The notes below the pieces were generated by a model that saw only the letters and a program-made list of their open reading frames with translations, made no database searches and had not been told where the DNA came from. A stretch of 13,294 bases of DNA from assembly GCA_012964845.1 (NCBI GenBank), contig DTTG01000039.1, positions 1-13,294 on the forward strand. Reading direction: 5' to 3'. The translations under genes were made by a program, and so were the position numbers. Below are positions 6,941 through 12,281 of the stretch, one piece after another. Position 1 is the first letter of the stretch. Every line of letters begins with the position of its first letter. The DNA is from Fidelibacterota bacterium (GTDB lineage Bacteria > Fidelibacterota > Marinisomatia > SCGC-AAA003-L08 > D37C17).

Positions 6941-7736
6941 TGTCTAAGGGGGAATAATTAAACTCACCAGAATATAATATTTCAGCAGGACCTTCACAGG
7001 TAGAGTCTTCCCAATTTTTATCAAAGGTAAATTGGAGTTTTCCACCGGGGGAGGTGGTGGTTATAGGGGAAGATAATCCAAAACTTTGAGACAGGTGAAA
7101 TACCACTGCAGTTGAACCTGAAGAACAGGAGAGCACCATTTGTTCAACGCCCTTTTCATAGGTTCTAATTTCTACTGTACCGTCATTTCCCAATTTATAA
7201 AAGTTTACATTAATACCCTTGGGCTGAAATAGTTGATGTTGGCGAATTCGTCTTCCCAGATTAAGAACATATTCTTCCTCTAAATTATCTGACTCACATA
7301 CAAAATGATGAGCGCCGCTATTCACAAAGAATCCTGCAGATCCTTCAGGATTGAGTTCTTCAGATTTATATTCTGGTGTTCTCATGCTCATAACCACCAT
7401 AGTATCACTTTTTATTTCGGACCAATGCACACCGGCACCCGTTTCAAATATCATTTTTTGCCCAACTTTTCCGGACTGATACATAAACAATGAAACACCT
7501 CGGGAGCCATTGGCACAGAAAGTTTCCCAGGAACCATCAGAATTATAATAATCAAGCAGAAAATCATTTTTTTCAGAGGGAGAAATGATGAAGAGTCCAT
7601 CAGAACCAATTCCAGTATGGCGGTTACATAAGCGTTGAATTATAGATTCTTTGGCATCAATATCAGGAAAGTTTTCTGATAATATAAGAATGAAGTCATT
7701 TCCATTGGCGTGGCATTTGGTAAAGGGTATTTTCAT
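6933..7736 (-). CDS. dapF: Diaminopimelate epimerase
   Basis: This 267-aa protein converts LL- to meso-diaminopimelate for lysine and peptidoglycan. CHANGNDF opens it, with Asn13. The first catalytic cysteine is Cys74 in DGSWETFCANGSRG, and the second is Cys204 in EKGVEQMVLSCSSGSTA. Asn65 (YYNSDGS), Asn178 (INVNF) and Glu194 are also kept. Deviations from the textbook enzyme are CGNG to CANG, GNPH to GAHH (141-144) and ERG to EKG; the TLSC-like second loop is the version I associate with Bacteroidota-type DapF. Both cysteines remain, so it is probably active. There is no Shine-Dalgarno; a TAATAT box sits 8 nt before the ATG. It is the first gene of a two-gene unit with the HAD phosphatase. 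Confidence 0.93.
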   Translation of the reverse strand: MKIPFTKCHANGNDFILILSENFPDIDAKESIIQRLCNRHTGIGSDGLFIISPSEKNDFLLDYYNSDGSWETFCANGSRGVSLFMYQSGKVGQKMIFETGAGVHWSEIKSDTMVVMSMRTPEYKSEELNPEGSAGFFVNSGAHHFVCESDNLEEEYVLNLGRRIRQHQLFQPKGINVNFYKLGNDGTVEIRTYEKGVEQMVLSCSSGSTAVVFHLSQSFGLSSPITTTSPGGKLQFTFDKNWEDSTCEGPAEILYSGEFNYSPLDNA

Positions 7737-7744
7737 AAGTATAT

Positions 7745-7750
7745 ATATTA
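7745..7750 (-). promoter_or_regulatory. Putative -10 box of dapF, leaderless arrangement
   Basis: On the minus strand TAATAT is followed by 8 nt and then the dapF ATG. No Shine-Dalgarno is present and no -35 like TTGACA is visible at 16-19 nt. The same box-to-ATG spacing recurs at the kinase (9 nt) and marR (6 nt). A/T-rich chance matching is possible. Confidence 0.35.
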
Positions 7751-7776
7751 AGTAAAGTTCTACTTTTTAAATTAAC

Positions 7777-7806
7777 CACAAATGAACACAGATAAACACA
7801 AATAAT
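7777..7806 (+). repeat. Degenerate 10-nt tandem repeat, three units
   Basis: Three consecutive 10-mers, CACAAATGAA, CACAGATAAA and CACAAATAAT, share the frame CACA(A/G)AT(G/A)A. Sequences of the type CCACGAATGAACACGAATAAACACGAAT are familiar to me as dispersed intergenic repeats in many environmental bacterial genomes, so this may be one copy of such an element. It sits between the dapF promoter area and the 7820-7839 hairpin and is not translated in any gene I support. Confidence 0.6.
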
Positions 7807-7819
7807 AAAGGGCAAGTTC

Positions 7820-7839
7820 AACAACTTTTCTAAGTTGTT
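7820..7839 (+). repeat. Perfect 8-bp hairpin AACAACTT-TTCT-AAGTTGTT
   Basis: AACAACTT (7820-7827) is the exact reverse complement of AAGTTGTT (7832-7839), with a TTCT loop. It lies in the divergent intergenic region. No U-run follows on either strand (AGGTAATT to the right; GAACTT on the minus side), so it is not a standard intrinsic terminator and no gene ends next to it. Possible roles are a dyad operator, part of a dispersed repeat, or a transcript leader structure. Confidence 0.6.
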
Positions 7840-7874
7840 AGGTAATTGATTGGGTGGTGAGGTATATAATTTCA

Positions 7875-7916
7875 ACAAACTGCTCCGCCAATGCAGTTTG
7901 TATATTTTGTTGGCGG
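7875..7916 (+). promoter_or_regulatory. H-type pseudoknot-capable leader sequence
   Basis: Stem 1 is ACAAACTGC (7875-7883) with GCAGTTTGT (7893-7901), 9 perfect pairs. Its loop contains CCGCCAA (7885-7891), which is exactly complementary to TTGGCGG (7910-7916) downstream, giving a 7-bp stem 2. Connecting loops are 1, 1 and 8 nt, within the range of known H-type pseudoknots. It ends 10 nt before an ATG at 7927 and about 110 nt before the better-supported start at 8029. I do not recognise it as any known riboswitch class. It could also be two overlapping inverted repeats acting as DNA or belonging to a dispersed repeat. Confidence 0.45.
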
Positions 7917-8017
7917 GTAAAAAAGCATGTTGAACAATCAGCAAGTGATGAGTGCAAATTCTTTGGAAAAAAGTATAATCATTAACATTAATGATTTTAA
8001 TTTTATTCCAGCTATAA

Positions 8018-8022
8018 AAGGA
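8018..8022 (+). promoter_or_regulatory. Shine-Dalgarno site deciding the start at 8029
   Basis: AAGGA (within AAAAGGAAATTTA) sits 6 nt before the ATG at 8029, the same spacing as rpmH. The upstream in-frame ATG at 7927 has only GTAAAAAAGC before it. This favours 8029 as the real start. Confidence 0.7.
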
Positions 8023-8028
8023 AATTTA

Positions 8029-8745
8029 ATGGACTTTTCAAAAAGAGAAATAATTACCAGTTCCTGGAATATATTGAAACCCAATTTGGGATTATTGGTT
8101 TTGGCAATTGTTTTTATATTTGCCCTCAATTTGTTTTTAGGCATCATTCAGGAAAGATTGCTTGAAGATGTAACATTTCAGTCTATTCTATTTACAGTGG
8201 CTGCATATTTATTTCAGATGGGCTTGAATTTGGGTATGCTGCGAATTTGCCTGAACCTAATTCACAATAAAGAAGGAGAATTCCATCAATTATTTGGCAG
8301 CTTTAATCTGTTGATACCCTACTTAATGTCATCGCTATTTGTTATATTAATTCTATTGGCTGCGGCATCACCAGGGATTGCACTTCTGTTATCTTCAATT
8401 TCAGTAGATTTTGGTACGTTACCAACCATAGACTCCTTAGAAGGCGTATCAATGGTAATTCCCTTGCTAATCATTTTTATTCCATTTGTATATATTTCTT
8501 TAAGACTCCAATTTTACGATTATTTTTTAGTGGATGAGGAATGCGGCATTATTGATGCGGTAAAGAAAAGCGCCGCTATAACCAAAGGCTATGTGATGGA
8601 ATTATTTTTATTGGGAACGGTAATGTCTATTATTGTACTGATTTCTATTATTCCACTTGGGGCAGGGTTGTTAATCAGCATTCCCCTTGCTACAATGGTG
8701 AACACCTATGTATATGAGAAGCTAAAAAAACATCCTAAAGATTAA
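8029..8745 (+). CDS. Multi-pass inner-membrane protein, DUF975/GPDPase-membrane-domain-like
   Basis: The 238-aa protein has about five or six hydrophobic segments: near 20-40, 50-70, 92-125 (probably two), 138-158 and 190-225. The segment FLVDEECGIIDAVKKSAAITKGY, between the later helices, is the kind of loop seen in DUF975 and glycerophosphodiester-phosphodiesterase membrane-domain proteins (…GxxxALKKSWxxTKG…). Function in that group is mostly unknown. An ATG at 7927 would add 34 polar residues, MLNNQQVMSANS onward, not typical of the family. The 8029 start has a good AAGGA at 6 nt and begins directly with FSKREIITSSWNILK, a normal family opening. Its end overlaps the convergent SDR gene by 11 bp. 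No functional partner is evident. Confidence 0.75.
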   Translation: MDFSKREIITSSWNILKPNLGLLVLAIVFIFALNLFLGIIQERLLEDVTFQSILFTVAAYLFQMGLNLGMLRICLNLIHNKEGEFHQLFGSFNLLIPYLMSSLFVILILLAAASPGIALLLSSISVDFGTLPTIDSLEGVSMVIPLLIIFIPFVYISLRLQFYDYFLVDEECGIIDAVKKSAAITKGYVMELFLLGTVMSIIVLISIIPLGAGLLISIPLATMVNTYVYEKLKKHPKD

Positions 8746-9400
8746 TTAAAGAACCGTTTTCATCAGATATTAATAAGCTTTCAATTTTAATAGCTATTTG
8801 TTTGGGGCTCACCCAATTGCTGTGATCAGCATCAGGCATTTGATTTCTGTTAGCAGGAGTATCAATAATACCCGGTAAAATGGCATTACAAGTAATACCA
8901 TTTCCATTTTCCAGGGCGATGGTTTTAGTAAGCATGTGAACAGCCGTTTTGCTGGTACAATATGGTCCAGTGAGAGGCATCCCCTTAACAGCAGCCTGAG
9001 CACCCATATTCACAATTCTCCCCCAACCATTTTGCTTCATTTTCGGCAGGATCTGTTGACAACAATTCAAGGCTGTCATAAAATTTGTATTATACATATA
9101 GTTCCAGTCATCATGACCTTCTTCAACATGATTTCCCATGGTGAATCCACCCACAATATTCAGCCAGGCATGGATATTTCCAACTTCATCATTTATCCAG
9201 CCAATGGCACTACCAATAGAATAATGTTCTAAGGGATCCATTTCAATAATTGCAGAGTTATTTTCATTTTCAACATTTTCCGAAAGCTGCCTTACGGTTC
9301 CAACTACAAAAGCAGCTCTATTAGTAAAAAAAGATATCAACTCTGAGGCAACAGTACCATTAGCCCCTGTAATTACAACATTCATTTCATTTAACTTCAT
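8735..9400 (-). CDS. Short-chain dehydrogenase, dihydropteridine-reductase-like
   Basis: The 221-aa classical-size SDR has the TGANGTVA nucleotide-binding loop (11-18), NIVGG in place of NNAG (81-85) and Tyr147-x3-Lys151. The usual catalytic serine position reads NMGAQAA (131-137), so the serine is absent, as in quinoid dihydropteridine reductase (GAKAA). The C-terminal stretch LPGIIDTPANRNQMPDADHS also parallels the vertebrate QDPR segment with LDTPMNRxxMPEAD. It is therefore better placed with QDPR-like SDRs than with FabG. Many bacteria carry such proteins without a known pterin substrate. AGGAG lies 6 nt before the ATG at 9400, which overlaps the 3' end of the acyltransferase gene by 14 nt. 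It is the last gene of the marR operon. Confidence 0.85.
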   Translation of the reverse strand: MKLNEMNVVITGANGTVASELISFFTNRAAFVVGTVRQLSENVENENNSAIIEMDPLEHYSIGSAIGWINDEVGNIHAWLNIVGGFTMGNHVEEGHDDWNYMYNTNFMTALNCCQQILPKMKQNGWGRIVNMGAQAAVKGMPLTGPYCTSKTAVHMLTKTIALENGNGITCNAILPGIIDTPANRNQMPDADHSNWVSPKQIAIKIESLLISDENGSLINL

Positions 9401-10103
9401 GTGATTCTCCTAATAATTCTTTAATTGTTTTTTCAACTTCATTTTTAAGTCCATCAACTCCCAAATCTGAATATTCTGACACATTGGTGGGAGAACCAAT
9501 AGTAATAGATATTGGTCCCGGTTTCATCCACCACCTGTCCTTTGGTTTAAAATTATAAGCCCCGGAAACCCCAACAGGTACAATGGCAGTATTGGTATTA
9601 ATTGCCATGTGAAACCCCCCCTTTTTCAATTCCTTCATTTTCCCATCTAATGTTCTGGTGCCTTCAGGAAGAATGCCAATATGAATACCCTGCTTTAATA
9701 CATCTTCAGCTTTTTTGATACTTTCAAAGGCAGACAGACGGTTTTTCCTGTCAATGGGAATAGCCTGAATTCGCTTAATAATTGAGGAAAATATGGGTAT
9801 TTTAAAATTTTTAGTAGCCGTTATGCCTGTCCAGGCACCTTTCGGTATTAAGGGGAAAATAAATACATCAAGAAAGCTGGAATGATTCATCATAATTATA
9901 TAGGTACCATCTGCTGGGAATTCCCCTTTTATTTTGGGCCATAGCAACAAGGAGGATATCATTAATCTACAGCAAATCTTTACTGAACCATAAAATAGGG
10001 GAAGGAAAATAAAGCCAGAAAAAATTAAAATAAAGGCTATAAATATAAATGCCACGAGACCGCTAAGATATAATACCAATGATAATAATTTATATTTTAG
10101 CAT
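9387..10103 (-). CDS. plsC: 1-acyl-sn-glycerol-3-phosphate acyltransferase (PlsC-like)
   Basis: The 238-aa protein has an N-terminal hydrophobic anchor (about 5-40) followed by the PlsC domain. Motif I is NHSSFLD with His74 and Asp79 (HX4D), motif II is IPIDR at 115-119, motif III is LPEGTRT at 145-151, and motif IV is VPVGVSG at 175-181. It would transfer an acyl chain to lysophosphatidic acid at the inner membrane during phospholipid synthesis. Related families acylate other lysolipids, so the substrate is likely but not proved. The ATG overlaps the mutY stop by 7 nt (ATGCTAA), and its 3' end overlaps the SDR gene by 14 nt. Its location between mutY and the SDR shows no obvious functional link. 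Confidence 0.88.
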   Translation of the reverse strand: MLKYKLLSLVLYLSGLVAFIFIAFILIFSGFIFLPLFYGSVKICCRLMISSLLLWPKIKGEFPADGTYIIMMNHSSFLDVFIFPLIPKGAWTGITATKNFKIPIFSSIIKRIQAIPIDRKNRLSAFESIKKAEDVLKQGIHIGILPEGTRTLDGKMKELKKGGFHMAINTNTAIVPVGVSGAYNFKPKDRWWMKPGPISITIGSPTNVSEYSDLGVDGLKNEVEKTIKELLGESHEVK

Positions 10104-11182
10104 ATACTTTCACTCACAATTATTTTATCAAACAGCTTATGATTAGCTTTTGGGAAGGGAAGTAGCCTAATTTCCTCTGGAGTAATCCATTTCCAATTAT
10201 CACAACCAATAGCTTGTGGCGTGCCCTGTAAGTAGTCACAATGATAAGCATCCATTGTGATGGAAAAATGGGTATAGGCGTGTTTTATCTGCTTTAGAAA
10301 GGAAGTGGGTTGAACCAGAACTCCCAGTTCTTCCTTTACTTCTCGAATAATGCATGTCTGGGCATTTTCACCCTTTTCAATTTTACCACCGGGGAATTCC
10401 CACAAACCACCCAGCAGTCCATTTTCTCGTCGTTTAGAAATTAATATTTGACCCTTATTCCAAATGATGCCCGCGGCAATATTGTAATGTGGTTTTTTGG
10501 CGCGTTTCACCTTAATTGGGTATTTATCAACAGAATTATTAACTAGAGCTTTGCAATTTATTGATATAGGACAGACCCTGCATTTTGGTTTGTCTGCTGA
10601 GCAAATTTTACGCCCTAAATCCATTATCGCCTGGTTAAAATCACCAGGTCTTTCTATGGGAATATGGTTGTCAAAGTAATTAGAAATGATCTTTAAATTT
10701 TTAGGATAGGGCAAATCAACCATTTCCATACGCGCGCCAATTCGAATGGCGTTAGCATCCACAGCAGGCAGGGGATGCTGAAAGGCTATGGACATTACCG
10801 CCGCGGAAATATAGGGTCCCACCCCGGGCAATTTAGAAAACTCTTCAGGATTGGAAGAAATAATTCCACCCATGTTATCTAGGATAATTTTACAGGATTT
10901 ATGAAAATTTCGGGCACGACCATAATACCCCAATCCCTCCCATTGTTTAAGTATTTGTTCCTGTGTGGCATTGGCTACAGACTGTATAGTGGGATATTTT
11001 TGTATCCATTTTTGGTAATAAGGCAATACGGTACTAACTTGCGTTTGTTGTAACATCACCTCTGATAAATAAATTTTATAGGGGTCCTTGCAATCTCTCC
11101 AGGGGAAATTGCAGCTACATCCATCATACCACGCAAGTAGATGAGAAGCAAAATCAGAATATTTGTTCTTTATCAAATTCAT
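10097..11182 (-). CDS. mutY: MutY adenine DNA glycosylase with intact MutT-like NUDIX domain
   Basis: From the ATG at 11182 the protein is 361 aa. The glycosylase domain has catalytic Glu41 in SEVMLQQTQV, the helix-hairpin-helix LPGVGPYISAAV and catalytic Asp142 in VDANAIR. A [4Fe-4S] cluster is set by Cys194-x6-Cys201-x2-Cys204-x5-Cys210. The C-terminal domain, which recognises 8-oxoG, contains a fully canonical NUDIX box (Gly266-x5-Glu272-x7-Arg280-Glu281-x2-Glu284-Glu285) and HAYTHFS. It removes adenine mispaired with 8-oxoguanine. The ATG at 11182 forms ATGA with the marR stop and has GGGAG just upstream; a start 27 nt earlier is possible but less likely. The complete NUDIX box raises the possibility of additional 8-oxo-dGTPase activity. 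Confidence 0.94.
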   Translation of the reverse strand: MNLIKNKYSDFASHLLAWYDGCSCNFPWRDCKDPYKIYLSEVMLQQTQVSTVLPYYQKWIQKYPTIQSVANATQEQILKQWEGLGYYGRARNFHKSCKIILDNMGGIISSNPEEFSKLPGVGPYISAAVMSIAFQHPLPAVDANAIRIGARMEMVDLPYPKNLKIISNYFDNHIPIERPGDFNQAIMDLGRKICSADKPKCRVCPISINCKALVNNSVDKYPIKVKRAKKPHYNIAAGIIWNKGQILISKRRENGLLGGLWEFPGGKIEKGENAQTCIIREVKEELGVLVQPTSFLKQIKHAYTHFSITMDAYHCDYLQGTPQAIGCDNWKWITPEEIRLLPFPKANHKLFDKIIVSESIC

Positions 11183-11598
11183 TTCTCCCGTATACAATCC
11201 ATTGCCCATACAAGCTTTTCTAACATTTCAGGTATATTTTCCTGATCGTCTAAATCAATATGCTTTAGCATAGAATAATTCAAATCAAGAAGCAAGTTTT
11301 CAAATTGTTCAACTATAACCCGCCCCTTTTTCGTAAGATGGACCCTGAAAACTCTTTTGTCATAATCGTCCCGTTTACGGAGAACCAGCCCCAATTTATC
11401 TAATTTTTGAATATTGCGCGTGAGAGTGCTATTATCTAATCCCAATTTATGTGCCAGGCCGGACATAGAGATGCCATCGGTTGAAACAGCCAGGAGATGA
11501 AAGGCTTGTGGAGCGGTAAGGGATAATCGGGAAGCGTAATACCGTATTAAGGCATTGTAATGAGTGGTTAAATCCGTAAGAAGTTCTGGAATGTTCAT
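11179..11598 (-). CDS. MarR-family transcriptional regulator
   Basis: The 139-aa protein has the MarR layout: N-terminal dimerisation helices, a winged helix-turn-helix with ISMSGLAHKLGLDNSTLTRNI (about 43-63) as the DNA-binding pair, and the wing RKRDDYDKRVFRVHLTKKG (74-92) with the family's D-x-R. C-terminal helices complete the dimer. MarR proteins are usually homodimeric repressors of their own operon, released by a ligand or oxidation. It starts 17 nt after the upstream HAD gene and has its own promoter candidate with a palindrome right before the ATG. Its TGA overlaps the mutY ATG. The likely regulon is thus marR-mutY-plsC-SDR. The ligand cannot be inferred; Cys135 is the only cysteine. 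Confidence 0.93.
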   Translation of the reverse strand: MNIPELLTDLTTHYNALIRYYASRLSLTAPQAFHLLAVSTDGISMSGLAHKLGLDNSTLTRNIQKLDKLGLVLRKRDDYDKRVFRVHLTKKGRVIVEQFENLLLDLNYSMLKHIDLDDQENIPEMLEKLVWAMDCIREK

Positions 11599-11600
11599 TA

Positions 11601-11613
11601 TTGTATATTACAA
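11601..11613 (-). promoter_or_regulatory. Candidate MarR operator, perfect palindrome TTGTA-N3-TACAA
   Basis: TTGTA (11601-11605), TAT, TACAA (11609-11613) form a perfect dyad of 5-bp arms. MarR proteins typically bind short A/T-rich palindromes beginning TTG and ending CAA. This one lies 2 nt upstream of the marR ATG and covers the candidate -10 box, the expected place for autorepression. No such dyad was seen at the other intergenic starts. Confidence 0.55.
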
Positions 11614-11633
11614 CATTATTTTTTATCCTGCAA
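11605..11633 (-). promoter_or_regulatory. Putative marR promoter
   Basis: On the minus strand TTGCAG (11633-11628) and TAATAT (11610-11605) are spaced by 17 nt, with the -10 box ending 6 nt before the ATG. This implies a leaderless marR message and places the -10 inside the palindrome at 11601-11613. The -35 lies inside the last codons of the upstream HAD gene. Support is from spacing and consensus only. Confidence 0.45.
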
Positions 11634-12281
11634 TAATTCTTCAATCATAAAATGTGTAATTTCATTCAAATGAGAAATAATACGGTGGGCAATGGATAAT
11701 TGTGAATCTGGAACAGATCCTGTTTTGGCTATGACGAATGCTCCAGACGCCAATCCGGACTGCACACCATGGAGAGAATCTTCAATAATGACGGTATTTT
11801 CCGGTTCAACACCCAGTCGGCTCATCATGGCAAGATATGGTTCTGGATGGGGTTTATTCTTATCCGTATCATCGCCTGAGATGATATGTTCAAATAAATC
11901 GTCTAATTCGATAAGTGTGCGTAGCCAGTCTAAATTGTGCCTGGGAGATGCGGTTACTAATCCAATATGATAATGCTGTTTTACCATTTTATGCAGCCTA
12001 TGAAAACCAGGCATGAAAGCCAAACTTTTCTTAAATTCATCACGGACGTACGCTCGGCCTTTTTCCATGAAAACATTTTTATCTTCAGTTATTTTGTATC
12101 TCTTCATGCTGAGATTAAAGAAATCCTGTTCGGCACACCCCCGAAATAACGACCAATCTTCTTCGGGTATGGTAACACCATATTCGCCAAACAAACGGAT
12201 TTCAGCCTTGGTATAAAGGGGTTCTGTATCAAGAATGACGCCGTCCATATCGAAAATAACAGCAGAATTAGCGGACTTCAT
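11616..12281 (-). CDS. HAD-superfamily subclass IA phosphatase/phosphomutase
   Basis: The 221-aa protein shows motif I FDMDGVILDTE (Asp11, Asp13), a helical C1 cap (about 20-85), motif II VTASP (Thr110, Ser112), motif III Lys143 in NKPHPEPY and motif IV IEDSLHGVQSG (Glu167, Asp168). This is the beta-phosphoglucomutase/DOG-phosphatase branch. It would dephosphorylate, or isomerise, a small phosphosugar. The motif IV ED and the xKPxPxxY spacing do not decide between phosphatase and mutase. Its ATG overlaps the lipase TGA (ATGA), so the two are coupled. It ends 17 nt before marR. A relation to the lipase in function is not apparent. Confidence 0.9.
   Translation of the reverse strand: MKSANSAVIFDMDGVILDTEPLYTKAEIRLFGEYGVTIPEEDWSLFRGCAEQDFFNLSMKRYKITEDKNVFMEKGRAYVRDEFKKSLAFMPGFHRLHKMVKQHYHIGLVTASPRHNLDWLRTLIELDDLFEHIISGDDTDKNKPHPEPYLAMMSRLGVEPENTVIIEDSLHGVQSGLASGAFVIAKTGSVPDSQLSIAHRIISHLNEITHFMIEELLQDKK

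Noticed and set aside
7754..7766. Small hairpin AAAGT-TCT-ACTTT followed by T residues as a terminator
   Set aside because: Only a 5-bp A/T-rich stem, and no plus-strand gene ends before it.
7696..7944. 82-codon minus-strand open frame across the dapF 5' end and intergenic repeats
   Set aside because: It reads through the tandem decamers (FIICVYLCSFVV, a translation typical of non-coding repeats) and overlaps the dapF start; no family resemblance.
11183..11209. Nine-codon N-terminal extension of MutY from an ATG at 11209
   Set aside because: The ATG at 11182 has GGGAG just upstream, forms the ATGA junction common in this window, and the extra residues do not fit MutY N-termini.
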